From assembly GCA_002418185.1 (NCBI GenBank), contig DIDN01000042.1, positions 1 through 21,500 on the forward strand: a stretch of DNA of 21,500 nucleotides. The letters run 5' to 3'. Shown here one piece after another: positions 14,949 to 21,500 of this stretch. The notes below the pieces were generated by a model that did not search any database, was not told where the DNA came from, and was given only the letters and a program-made list of their open reading frames with translations. The translations under genes and the position numbers were made by a program. This stretch comes from Deltaproteobacteria bacterium UBA5799. Its GTDB lineage: Bacteria; Desulfobacterota; GWC2-55-46. Each line of letters opens with the position of its first letter. The stretch's first letter is position 1.

Positions 14949-17516
14949 GTGGCAATGGACATTTCTCGCATCATCAAGGGTACGGGCCTGCCGGTAAGCG
15001 AGGCCCTCCCGGAGCTTATTGCGGCTCTTAAGAGGGGGCGGAACGCGGTCCTCGAGGCCCCGCCGGGCGCCGGGAAGACAACGATTGTGCCTCTGGCGCT
15101 TCTCGGGCAGGAATGGGCTGCCAGGAAACGCGTCCTGATGCTCGAGCCGAGGAGGCTTGCGGCAAGGGCCGCGGCTTCCAGGATGGCCGACCTGCTCGGC
15201 GAAAACACAGGTGAAACGGCAGGTTACAGGACGAGGCTCGACAGCTCCGTCGGCCCCCGGACGAGGATAGAGGTCGTTACCGAAGGGATACTCACCCGCC
15301 TCATCCAGGACGACCCGTCGCTCGAAGGGACCGCCGTAGTCATATTCGACGAGTTCCATGAAAGGAGCGTACACGCCGACCTGGGCCTCGCCCTCGCCCT
15401 CGAATGCCGGTCGGCATTAAGGGAGGACCTCCGGATACTCGTCATGTCAGCGACGCTCGACGGCAGGGAGGTAGCATCCCTGCTCGGCGGCGCGCCGGTC
15501 ATAAGGAGTCCCGGTACGTCCTATCCCGTTCAGGTGCGGTATCTTCCGGCATCGCCGAGGCCCGAAAGGGACGATACGGATACAGGGCCGGAGTTCGTAA
15601 AAAAGGTGGCTTCCTCCGTACATTCGGCCCTGAGGGAGGAGGCCGGGAGCGTCCTGGTATTCCTTCCCGGGAGCGGCGAAATAAAGCGGGTGGAAGGCGC
15701 GCTGAGGGAAAAGGGCGTTTCTCCGGACGCGGACATCGTCCCGCTCTACGGCGACCTCTCCAGGGAGGCGCAGGACCGGGCAATAAGGCCCTCGCCTCCG
15801 GGGAGGCGGAAAGTCGTGCTCGCGACCTCCATAGCGGAGACGAGCCTGACGATAGACGGGATAAGGGTGGTCATAGACTCCGGGCTCAAGCGCGTGCCCC
15901 GCTTCTCGCCCTCGACCGGATTAAGCAGGCTCGAGACGGTAAGGGTGACGAAGGACTCAGCGGTCCAGAGATGCGGCAGGGCGGGAAGGCTCGCCCCTGG
16001 CGTTTGCCTGAGGCTCTGGCCAGAGCACATGAACGCGGCCCTGAAGGAGCGGGCAACGCCCGAGATACTGGAAGCCGACCTCCTGCCTTTGGCCCTTGAA
16101 CTCTCGGTATGGGGAGCAGCCGACCCGGAGGGGCTTAAGTGGCTCGACCCGCCGCCCAAAGGGGCGCTCGCACAGGCAAGGGAGCTTCTCATACGCCTCG
16201 GGGCCGTCGGGCGGGACAGGAGCGCGACCGCCCACGGAAGGGAGATGGCCGGGCTCCCGCTTCACCCGCGCCTTGCGCACATGGTGATAATGGGAAGGTC
16301 CATGGGGCTCGGCGCGCTCGCCTGCCGTATCGCCGCCTTCCTGGCGGAGCGGGACTTCCTGAAGGACGAAAGGGACCCTGACTTAAGGCACAGGCTTGAG
16401 CTACTCTCCGGCAACGCCAACGGCGCGGCCCGACCCTTTGACAGGAACGCGTTTGAAAGGGTACGGGCAACCGCCCGGCAGCTCGAAAAGACGCTCGGCG
16501 TAAAAGACAGGTCCGAAGACCCGGACAAGGCGGGACTGCTCCTTGCCTTCGCTTACCCGGACAGGATAGGGAAAAGGCGGGGCGACGGAGGGGACGGACG
16601 CTACCTGCTCGCCAACGGCAGGGGCGCGCTCCTTCAGGCCTCTACCGCGAGCGCGGAGTACATCGTCGCAGCAAACCTCGACGGCAGGGAAAAGGACTCC
16701 CGCGTCTTCCTCGCGGCGCCGCTCAAGGGGGCCTGGATAGAGGAGCACTTCCAGGACCGGACCGAGGCAGTGGACGTCATAGATTGGGACCAGCAGGAGA
16801 AAAGCGTCATTGCCAGGACCGAACGGAGGCTCTCCGCGCTTGTCCTCTCAGAGCGTCCGATAAAGGACCCGGACAGGGAGAAGGTGCTCGAAGCTCTCCT
16901 CAAGGGTATCAGGCAGAACGGCGGCATGAAGGCGTTCCCCTGGGACAGGCATTCCGAGGGCCTGAGGGCGCGCATAAACTTCCTTAACCGCGCAGCCGAC
17001 CTTACCGGGGTCCCGTTTCCGGACCTCTCGGACGAGAAGCTCCTCGGTTCGCTTGAAGAACGGCTCGGGCCGCTTGTATACGGCATGACAAGGCTCGACC
17101 ACTTGAAGGCCCTGGATATGAAGGAGGCGATATCAGGCATGCTCACATGGAAGGAGCGGGAGTCGCTCGAAAAACTCGCGCCGTCCCACATATCAGTCCC
17201 GAGCGGCTCGAGGACAGCCGTCGACTATTCGGGCGAGCGCCCTGTGCTCGCCGTAAGGCTCCAGGAGATGTTCGGCCTCGGCTCGACCCCGGCCGTTGCC
17301 GGAGGCAGGGTCAGGCTCCTCCTGCATCTCCTTTCCCCTGCGGGCAGGCCCGTACAGGTCACCGACGACCTTGCAGGGTTCTGGGCCTCAAGCTACCAGG
17401 ACGTCAGGAAGGAACTTAAAGGAAGGTACCCGAAGCACGACTGGCCGGACGACCCGGCGGAAGCCGAGCCCTCAAGGGGCGCAAGAAAAAAAAAGCGAAC
17501 CGGAGGCAGGTATTGA
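14949..17516 (+). CDS. hrpB: ATP-dependent RNA helicase HrpB
   Basis: A DEAH-type helicase of 855 aa, normal for HrpB, acting on RNA in the cytoplasm; its physiological role is poorly defined. Motif I is APPGAGKTT (37-45), motif II DEFH (134-137, the HrpB form of DEAH), motif III SAT (167-169), motif V TSIAETSLT (293-301) and motif VI QRCGRAGR (340-347). The helicase-associated region and the HrpB C-terminal domain follow. The start is GTG at 14949; ATG at 14955, two codons on, is an equal alternative. Neither has a clear Shine-Dalgarno. The last four bases overlap the start of the PLP enzyme gene, which suggests a two-gene operon. Confidence 0.95.
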   Translation: MAMDISRIIKGTGLPVSEALPELIAALKRGRNAVLEAPPGAGKTTIVPLALLGQEWAARKRVLMLEPRRLAARAAASRMADLLGENTGETAGYRTRLDSSVGPRTRIEVVTEGILTRLIQDDPSLEGTAVVIFDEFHERSVHADLGLALALECRSALREDLRILVMSATLDGREVASLLGGAPVIRSPGTSYPVQVRYLPASPRPERDDTDTGPEFVKKVASSVHSALREEAGSVLVFLPGSGEIKRVEGALREKGVSPDADIVPLYGDLSREAQDRAIRPSPPGRRKVVLATSIAETSLTIDGIRVVIDSGLKRVPRFSPSTGLSRLETVRVTKDSAVQRCGRAGRLAPGVCLRLWPEHMNAALKERATPEILEADLLPLALELSVWGAADPEGLKWLDPPPKGALAQARELLIRLGAVGRDRSATAHGREMAGLPLHPRLAHMVIMGRSMGLGALACRIAAFLAERDFLKDERDPDLRHRLELLSGNANGAARPFDRNAFERVRATARQLEKTLGVKDRSEDPDKAGLLLAFAYPDRIGKRRGDGGDGRYLLANGRGALLQASTASAEYIVAANLDGREKDSRVFLAAPLKGAWIEEHFQDRTEAVDVIDWDQQEKSVIARTERRLSALVLSERPIKDPDREKVLEALLKGIRQNGGMKAFPWDRHSEGLRARINFLNRAADLTGVPFPDLSDEKLLGSLEERLGPLVYGMTRLDHLKALDMKEAISGMLTWKERESLEKLAPSHISVPSGSRTAVDYSGERPVLAVRLQEMFGLGSTPAVAGGRVRLLLHLLSPAGRPVQVTDDLAGFWASSYQDVRKELKGRYPKHDWPDDPAEAEPSRGARKKKRTGGRY

Positions 17517-18682
17517 AATACGACTTCGACAAGCTCATAGACAGGGCCGGGACCGACTCGGTCAAGTGGGACCACCACCAGATGAAGGGAGAGGTGGAGG
17601 AGATGATACCCATGTCCATAGCGGACATGGACTTCAAGGCCCCGGACTCCGTCATAGAAGCAATAACCGAAAGGGCCGGGCACGGCATATTCGGCTATAC
17701 GGTCGTGCCCGAGGGTTATTATTCGTCGTTATCCAAATGGCTTCTACGGAGGTGGGGCTGGGAGGTAAGGAAGGAATGGATAAGGCCCGCTCCAGGGGTC
17801 GTCCCCGCCCTCGCCTTTGCGGTGCAGGCCTTTACCGGGCCCGGGGACGGGGTCATAATACAGCCGCCCGTCTACCACCCCTTCAGGGCCGTAATAGCCG
17901 ATAACGGCAGGGTGGTCGTGAATAACCCGCTTAAATACGAAGGCGGCGCGTACTCGATGGACTTGGAGGGCCTTAAGCGCGTAATCGACGGCAGGACAAA
18001 GATGATAATCGTCTCAAGCCCGCACAACCCGGTGGGCAGGGTCTGGCAAAAGGCCGAGCTCAAGGGGCTGACGGATGTCTGCCTTGAAAACGGAATTATC
18101 GTCATATCGGACGAGATACACGCCGACCTCGTAATGCCCGGCTTTACGCACACGCCAACGGCAACGCTCTCGGACGAGGTCTCGATGATAACGGTGACGT
18201 GCACCTCGCCGAGCAAGACCTTCAACCTGGCCGAGCTGCACGCGGCCAATGCCATAATCCGGGACCACGGCCTATATGAGAAGTTCGACCTCGCACTCTC
18301 GAAGGCGGGTCTCAAGAGGCCCAACGTGCTAGGCATGGCGGCCCTGGAGGCAGCCTACTCAAAAGGCGGCGAATGGGTCGACGAGCTGATACGCTATATC
18401 AACGGCAACTACCTTTTCATGAAGGACTTTTTCCGGGAGGGCCTGCCGGAGGTCGGGGTCTCGGAGATGGAAGGGACCTATCTCGGGTGGCTCGATTTCA
18501 GGGGACTCGGCCTTCCGGAGGCCGCGGTCGATGAAAGGCTCCTTTTGAAGGCAAGGGTGGACATGACTCCCGGACGCATCTTCGGCCCAGGCGGGGAAGG
18601 CTTCTACAGGATGAACCTCGCGTGCCCGAAAAAGGTGCTCGGAGAGGCGCTCGGAAGGATACGGGTGGCCTTCAGGGGTTAA
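17513..18682 (+). CDS. MalY/PatB-family PLP aminotransferase / C-S lyase
   Basis: A fold-type I PLP enzyme of 389 aa in the MalY/PatB branch, whose characterised members split cystathionine or other cysteine S-conjugates by beta-elimination. The PLP lysine is K235 in TSPSKTFNLA. Other cofactor-site marks are the N172 loop SSPHNPVGR (168-176), SDEIHADL with D200, and a C-terminal arginine in YRMNLACP. The N-terminal pattern DSVKWD and 'MSIADMDF' is typical of the branch. The start is TTG at 17513, with GGAGG 6 nt upstream, overlapping the hrpB stop by 4 nt. Its stop overlaps the end of the convergent DUF6064 gene by 11 nt. Substrate not deducible; a cystathionine beta-lyase or an aminotransferase are both possible. 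Confidence 0.9.
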   Translation: MKYDFDKLIDRAGTDSVKWDHHQMKGEVEEMIPMSIADMDFKAPDSVIEAITERAGHGIFGYTVVPEGYYSSLSKWLLRRWGWEVRKEWIRPAPGVVPALAFAVQAFTGPGDGVIIQPPVYHPFRAVIADNGRVVVNNPLKYEGGAYSMDLEGLKRVIDGRTKMIIVSSPHNPVGRVWQKAELKGLTDVCLENGIIVISDEIHADLVMPGFTHTPTATLSDEVSMITVTCTSPSKTFNLAELHAANAIIRDHGLYEKFDLALSKAGLKRPNVLGMAALEAAYSKGGEWVDELIRYINGNYLFMKDFFREGLPEVGVSEMEGTYLGWLDFRGLGLPEAAVDERLLLKARVDMTPGRIFGPGGEGFYRMNLACPKKVLGEALGRIRVAFRG

Positions 18683-19334
18683 CGCCTTCTCCTTTTTCAG
18701 ACCTGGTGAACACGAGAACAAGCGTCACGATGCCCGCAATCATCAGCGAAATGTCCTCGGCCACGCACAGGGCCAAAGCCGCGAATGAGCCAATGGCGGA
18801 CCAGATGAGAGGAATTATCAACAGGTACTTAGGCAGCCCAATCGCCAAAAGGAAGAAGCCGAAGGTGAGGATGGTGGTCGGGCATGGGAGCCCAAATGTC
18901 GGAGAGTATGGGTATACATGCCCCAGGTAATCCCCCAATACCGGATAAATAACGGTGCCGAATAGTATGAAAACGAACCCTGAAAAAGTCTTGAGCCCGT
19001 TAATATATGCAAACGACAGTCTTCGCCTTATCAGTCCCTCGTAAAATATTAGAATTCCCTGCAATGTAAAAAAGGCCCCAAAGGTCTTTGCCGCCGGGTT
19101 GACTGGCGAGAAAAAGATCCAGTGGTAGGCAACGCCCATCCATACCCAGTAGAAAGCCAGAATTCCCGATATTGCAGGTCCGGAATAACCCCTTTTACGG
19201 AATACAAGGAGAAAGGCTGCAAAAGCGGCGACATACAAAAACGCCTGCATAGGCCAGACAGCCGTATTGTAGACCGCGAAAACCTCAAAGAACTGCTCAG
19301 GCGTAAATGGCAGGTTTATGTATTGGCTGCACAT
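18672..19334 (-). CDS. DUF6064 family integral membrane protein
   Basis: A hydrophobic protein of 220 aa with about seven membrane segments (roughly 28-45, 53-76, 83-101, 115-135, 150-168, 170-192, 194-209). It matches the uncharacterised DUF6064 family: N-terminal INLPFTPEQFFEVFAVYN (6-23), then AVWPMQ, YHWIFFSPVNPAA (70-82) and YPYSPTFGLPCPTTILTFG (141-159). Function unknown. The start at 19334 is supported by AAGGA 5 nt upstream; the frame continues to 19868 only because it is antisense to the cupredoxin gene. It is divergent from the cupredoxin gene, 111 nt apart, and convergent with the PLP enzyme gene, with an 11-nt overlap of their ends. Its GC content is visibly lower than the genes to its left. 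Confidence 0.85.
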   Translation of the reverse strand: MCSQYINLPFTPEQFFEVFAVYNTAVWPMQAFLYVAAFAAFLLVFRKRGYSGPAISGILAFYWVWMGVAYHWIFFSPVNPAAKTFGAFFTLQGILIFYEGLIRRRLSFAYINGLKTFSGFVFILFGTVIYPVLGDYLGHVYPYSPTFGLPCPTTILTFGFFLLAIGLPKYLLIIPLIWSAIGSFAALALCVAEDISLMIAGIVTLVLVFTRSEKGEGVNP

Positions 19335-19384
19335 CGCTTTCCTTCCTGAATACCAACCGGTCACGCTCAAATTCCTGAAGCTTC

Positions 19385-19393
19385 TGCTATACT
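19385..19393 (+). promoter_or_regulatory. Extended -10 promoter of the cupredoxin gene
   Basis: TGC followed by TATACT (19388-19393); no good -35 at 16-18 nt upstream. It lies about 52 nt before the start codon in the divergent gap. Confidence 0.4.
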
Positions 19394-19445
19394 CGGTCGA
19401 GGCGTATAGGTCACAAAAGCTTGCATCCCGCATGGAGGCTCTTGA

Positions 19446-19850
19446 ATGAGGTACTTGCTCCTTCTGTTCTTTCTGCTCCTTCTCCCGCAGCCCTCCTTCA
19501 CAAAGGAGATTGATTCGTCCCATGCTGCCGAAATCGGGGCCGACGGGGTCCAGAGGGCTGAAGTCATTGCCGGGAGCTATTACTTCAGGCCCAACCACAT
19601 AATCGTGAAGGCCGGGGTGCCTGCCGAGCTTGAGATAAGGAGCGAAGCTTTGATCGTCCCGCACGACTTTATCGTAAAAGCCCCTGATGCAGGCATCGAT
19701 GTCTCGGAGGAGCTTACGAGAAAACCCGTAATAGTCAGGTTCACGCCGACAAAAGGAGGCCGATACCCCTTCTACTGCGGAAGGGGCTTGCCCTTCCAAA
19801 AGAGCCACAGGGCAAAGGGGATGGAAGGGGTGCTGGAGGTAATACCGTGA
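19446..19850 (+). CDS. Secreted cupredoxin-domain protein
   Basis: The 134-aa protein has a very hydrophobic Leu-rich signal peptide (about 1-19) and a single cupredoxin beta-barrel. The likely copper ligands are H73 (VPHDF), C111 (FYCG), H121 and M126 (KGM), in the order His-Cys-His-Met of a type 1 blue copper site. The spacing C-x9-H-x4-M is longer than in plastocyanin or azurin, which makes the ligand loop unusual; the alternative is that H121 is not a ligand. Such proteins carry electrons or copper in the periplasm. The start has GGAGG 7 nt upstream. Divergent from DUF6064; 16 nt after its stop lies the tRNA-operon terminator of the other strand, which may also stop this transcript. Confidence 0.87.
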   Translation: MRYLLLLFFLLLLPQPSFTKEIDSSHAAEIGADGVQRAEVIAGSYYFRPNHIIVKAGVPAELEIRSEALIVPHDFIVKAPDAGIDVSEELTRKPVIVRFTPTKGGRYPFYCGRGLPFQKSHRAKGMEGVLEVIP

Positions 19851-19866
19851 CTTGGGGCGCGCAGTC

Positions 19867-19900
19867 AAAAAAAAGGGCCGGCTCCTTCAGGAGCCGGCCC
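19867..19900 (-). terminator. Terminator of the tRNA operon
   Basis: Perfect 12-bp GC-rich inverted repeat (19875-19886 with 19889-19900), followed on the minus strand by eight T (complement of 19867-19874). It lies 10 nt past the tRNA-Asp 3' end. Confidence 0.9.
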
Positions 19901-19909
19901 CCTCGTGTC

Positions 19910-19986
19910 TGGCGGGGCCGACGGGACTCGAACCCGCGACCTCCGGCGTGACAGGCCGGCGTTCTAACCGACTGAACTACGACCCC
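19910..19986 (-). tRNA. tRNA-Asp (anticodon GTC)
   Basis: A 77-nt cloverleaf on the minus strand with the CCA encoded (19910-19912). Acceptor stem GGGGTCG with CGGCCCC (one G-T), D stem GTTC/GAAC, anticodon stem CCGGC/GCCGG with loop CTGTCAC, and T arm with TTCGAGT. The anticodon GTC reads Asp. Second gene of the tRNA operon. Confidence 0.97.
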
Positions 19987-19993
19987 GGAAAAG

Positions 19994-20089
19994 CAGTGAC
20001 TAGTAAATAGTGACTACGAGTGAATAGTAACGGGTGAAGAGCCAAAGTACCTTTTTGACCAATCACTAGCCACTGATTACTCGTCACTC
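19994..20089. repeat. Imperfect inverted repeat between the two tRNAs
   Basis: The left arm (19994-20030) carries several short variants of AGTGACTAGT / AGTGAATAGT. The right arm (20061-20089) carries the same motif in reverse orientation, for example CACTAG, CACTGATTACTCGTCACTC. Aligned to its reverse complement, the left arm matches over about 30 nt with a few substitutions and one 3-nt gap. The connecting loop is about 30 nt. It lies inside the transcribed spacer of the tRNA operon, so the RNA could fold into a long hairpin between the two tRNAs. Confidence 0.6.
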
Positions 20090-20112
20090 AATTTCAACGA
20101 AGCTGAAACTGC

Positions 20113-20187
20113 TGGTGGGCGAAGGAGGTGTCGAACCTCCGACCCCCTGCTTGTAAGGCAGGTGCTCTCCCGCTGAGCTATTCGCCC
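20113..20187 (-). tRNA. tRNA-Val (anticodon TAC)
   Basis: A 75-nt cloverleaf on the minus strand with encoded CCA (20113-20115). Acceptor stem GGGCGAA/TTCGCCC is perfect; D stem GCTC/GAGC; anticodon stem CCTGC/GCAGG with loop CTTACAA; T arm GGAGG/CCTCC with TTCGACA. First gene of the tRNA operon. Confidence 0.97.
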
Positions 20188-20234
20188 GGCTACGGCATGA
20201 CCCGCCGCATCCTTCGCGGAAGCGACCGGCCCTC

Positions 20235-20262
20235 AGTATAGCCTATGGAGTCTGCGTGTCAA
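20235..20262 (-). promoter_or_regulatory. Promoter of the tRNA-Val/tRNA-Asp operon
   Basis: On the minus strand perfect TTGACA (20257-20262), 16-nt spacer, TATACT (20235-20240). The start is expected near 20228, 41 nt before the mature tRNA-Val. Confidence 0.7.
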
Positions 20263-20277
20263 GCCGAAACACCGTCC

Positions 20278-20319
20278 AAAAAAGAACCGCCCTTCGAACT
20301 AGGGCCCGAAGGGCGGTTC
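20278..20319 (-). terminator. Terminator of ssrA
   Basis: Perfect 13-bp inverted repeat (20284-20296 with 20307-20319), 10-nt loop, followed on the minus strand by six T (complement of 20278-20283). It lies 13 nt beyond the tmRNA 3' end. Confidence 0.9.
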
Positions 20320-20332
20320 ACGCATAGAATGA

Positions 20333-20682
20333 TGGTGGAGGCGGCGGGAATTGAACCCGCGTCCGAGAACATGTCGGAAAGTGCATCTACGTGCGTAGCC
20401 TGCGTATTGATATTCGCCCCTCCCAGCTCCCACAGGCGGGGTCCAGGAACGGCTAGCTCATGTGATCTTGCCCGCCTCCCCAGAGCATAAGAGGCAAGCC
20501 AGCCCGTCTAGTCGGCGCCCAGATCCCGCCCGTCGGGCGCAGCGGGGTGGACGTGGCCACCCTTAGGCGGCCAGTGCCAATTCGTGGTTGGCAGTTACTT
20601 GTCTTCCCACCTTTTCACGAGGCGATGGGTCCTCGGCACGCAGCCCTCACCCCCTTGTCCCCGTCGAAACCGGAGCGCCCCC
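20333..20682 (-). ncRNA. ssrA: Transfer-messenger RNA (tmRNA), one-piece
   Basis: The RNA is 350 nt on the minus strand. The 5' end GGGGGCG pairs with the 3' end CGCCTCC before ACCA, forming the tRNA-like acceptor; the 5' GGTTTCGACGGGG and the 3' T arm GGGTTCAATTCCC are classic tmRNA sequences. The tag frame lies at 20563-20592 (GCC to TAA) and encodes ANHELALAA, a 9-residue degradation tag ending in the usual ALAA. tmRNA with SmpB frees ribosomes stalled on broken mRNA and marks the product for proteolysis. Its partner smpB lies directly upstream on the same strand. It has its own promoter after the smpB stop and a strong terminator. ssrA 3' ends are frequent integration sites, but no integrase or second copy of the 3' end is visible here. 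Confidence 0.96.
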
Positions 20683-20735
20683 GCAATAAAGCCAGTGCCA
20701 CACCTGGTTGGGCTTAGAGGTGCAAGACCACTCAT

Positions 20736-20764
20736 ACTGTAGGTCATCCGCCTGAAAAAGTCAA
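20736..20764 (-). promoter_or_regulatory. Promoter of ssrA
   Basis: On the minus strand TTGACT (20759-20764), 17-nt spacer, TACAGT (20736-20741). It starts 4 nt after the smpB stop codon. The start near 20729 gives a 5' extension of about 46 nt, to be removed by RNase P. Confidence 0.5.
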
Positions 20765-20767
20765 CGG

Positions 20768-21241
20768 CTACCCCCGATCCGCGCGGCCACGGGTGAGTTG
20801 GGCCATCTCTTTCGTCATCGCGCGCTGCTTCAGGGTTTCCCGTTTGTCGTACAGCTTTTTCCCGCGCGCCAGCGCGAGTTCTATCTTGATGTGTCGTCCA
20901 ACCACATAGATGCTCAGGGGGATCAGGGTCAGGCCCTTTTCCTGTACCTTTCCCATCAGTTTCATGATCTCCTCATGATGCAACAGGAGTTTCCGTGTCC
21001 GATTTGGGTCGGGATTGAAGCGATTGCCGGCGGCATACGGACTGATATGACAGCCCCATAGATACGCCTCCCCCTTCGCGATGGCGGCATAGCTGTCTTT
21101 CAGGTCGGCCTTTCCTTCCCGCAGCGACTTCACCTCGGTTCCGGTCAGCACGATCCCGGCCTCCATGACCTCTTCGATCTCATACTCATACCTCGCCCGC
21201 CGATTGGAGCAGAGGATTCTTTTGTCCTGTGGCCGTCTCAT
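20768..21241 (-). CDS. smpB: SsrA-binding protein SmpB
   Basis: A 157-aa protein essential for trans-translation; it binds the tRNA-like part of tmRNA and takes the place of the missing codon-anticodon arm in the ribosome. Conserved segments are VLTGTEVKSLR (31-41), CHISPY (64-69), GNRFNPDPNRTRKLLLH (72-88) and the basic tail ARGKKLYDKR (125-134). The length fits the family. The start at 21241 is chosen because family proteins begin here; the frame up to 21331 passes through the promoter. No Shine-Dalgarno is seen, and a TATAGT box ends only 7 nt before the ATG, so a leaderless mRNA is likely. Codon use differs from the genes to the left: nine of ten Ile codons are ATC, Leu is mostly CTG and Arg often CGG. 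Confidence 0.96.
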   Translation of the reverse strand: MRRPQDKRILCSNRRARYEYEIEEVMEAGIVLTGTEVKSLREGKADLKDSYAAIAKGEAYLWGCHISPYAAGNRFNPDPNRTRKLLLHHEEIMKLMGKVQEKGLTLIPLSIYVVGRHIKIELALARGKKLYDKRETLKQRAMTKEMAQLTRGRADRG

Positions 21242-21248
21242 GAGCCAG

Positions 21249-21278
21249 ACTATAGCCCAGCCCCGCAGTGTGCGACAA
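21249..21278 (-). promoter_or_regulatory. Promoter of smpB, close to the start codon
   Basis: On the minus strand TTGTCG (21273-21278), 18-nt spacer, TATAGT (21249-21254, five of six). The start would fall at about 21242, directly at the smpB ATG. Confidence 0.55.
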
Positions 21279-21279
21279 G

Positions 21280-21500
21280 CAGAAATCCGGATTCTCCCCG
21301 CGAAGTTCGAGTTCGACCAGTGGTTCACCAACGTGGGAGTTGGAGAACATGCGCCTGGATTAGTCTGAGCTATGTTAAGCTACTGTGGCCTTTTTTCCCT
21401 TGACAGATCATAGGAGAGTTTGATAAGAGCTTCCAAGATGGATCGGTAGGGGCGGAGGGTGATCGACTTATTGTTATTCTTAGTGGGCCTTTCATGAAAG
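21280..21500. other. Gene-free right edge
   Basis: No coding frame longer than a few codons with a ribosome site. A plus-strand TTGACA (21400-21405), 16 nt, GATAAG (21422-21427) is a weak promoter candidate for something beyond the window. Composition is lower in GC than the main genes. Confidence 0.35.

Noticed and set aside
19335..19868. N-terminal extension of the DUF6064 frame
   Set aside because: The extension is antisense to the cupredoxin gene; the family starts near the ATG at 19334, which has a good ribosome site.
20245..20490. 81-aa open frame overlapping ssrA
   Set aside because: It lies across the terminator and the tRNA-like 3' part of tmRNA, which fully explains the sequence.
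20333..20682. Integrated element attached at ssrA
   Set aside because: No integrase, no duplicated tmRNA 3' end and no phage genes are visible within the window.
1..21500. CRISPR array, insertion sequence, prophage, toxin-antitoxin or defence island
   Set aside because: No regularly spaced direct repeats, transposase, phage structural genes or small toxin-antitoxin pairs were seen on either strand.
21435..21500. Short GTG frame after GGAGG at the right edge
   Set aside because: The frame closes after a dozen codons and nothing recognisable is encoded.

Overview
The window is a GC-rich stretch of chromosome from a diderm (Gram-negative-type) bacterium. The signs are FtsE/FtsX/EnvC, a CtpA-type periplasmic protease, a YibQ-type divergent deacetylase, tRNAs with encoded CCA, and a one-piece tmRNA. 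The main genes favour ATA for Ile, AGG for Arg and CTC for Leu. The gene orders ispA-dxs-tlyA and ftsE-ftsX-envC-ctpA-yibQ are of the kind seen in Desulfobacterota (old 'Deltaproteobacteria') and Nitrospirota. I cannot fix the phylum from sequence alone.

Layout, left to right. 1-135: two strong inverted repeats that close the minus strand. 136-987 (-): a lone NfnA/SudB-type FAD/NAD/[2Fe-2S] subunit with its own promoter. 1220-4750 (-): ispA, dxs, tlyA, an isoprenoid operon plus an rRNA methyltransferase, all with non-ATG starts. 4751-5204: a gene-free stretch with a promoter, inverted repeats and a terminator. 5205-5408 (-): a cold-shock protein with a long leader and a good promoter. 5651-10763 (-): ftsE, ftsX, envC, ctpA, yibQ, a septal peptidoglycan-remodelling cluster with a strong promoter before ftsE and an internal one before ctpA. 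11102-11950 (-): a bacterial phosphosulfolactate synthase (ComA) family protein. 12035-14767 (-): a P2-type cation ATPase. 14949-18682 (+): HrpB helicase and a MalY/PatB-type PLP enzyme, coupled by a 4-nt overlap. 18672-19334 (-): a DUF6064 membrane protein. 19446-19850 (+): a secreted cupredoxin. 19867-20262 (-): a tRNA-Val to tRNA-Asp operon with an inverted repeat between the tRNAs. 20278-21278 (-): smpB and ssrA, the two partners of trans-translation, each with its own promoter. 21280-21500: no gene seen.

Most of the window is housekeeping. FtsEX recruits and activates EnvC, which in turn activates amidases during division; CtpA and YibQ probably process envelope proteins or glycans. SmpB and tmRNA rescue stalled ribosomes. 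I did not find a clear new multi-gene system such as a defence island, CRISPR array, phage or biosynthetic cluster. The points most worth a second look are the codon-usage break and probable leaderless start of smpB beside ssrA, the altered M6 ion-site motif of the P-type ATPase, the imperfect inverted repeat between the two tRNAs, the alternative pairings in the 4.9-5.0 kb gap, and the DUF6064/cupredoxin pair.
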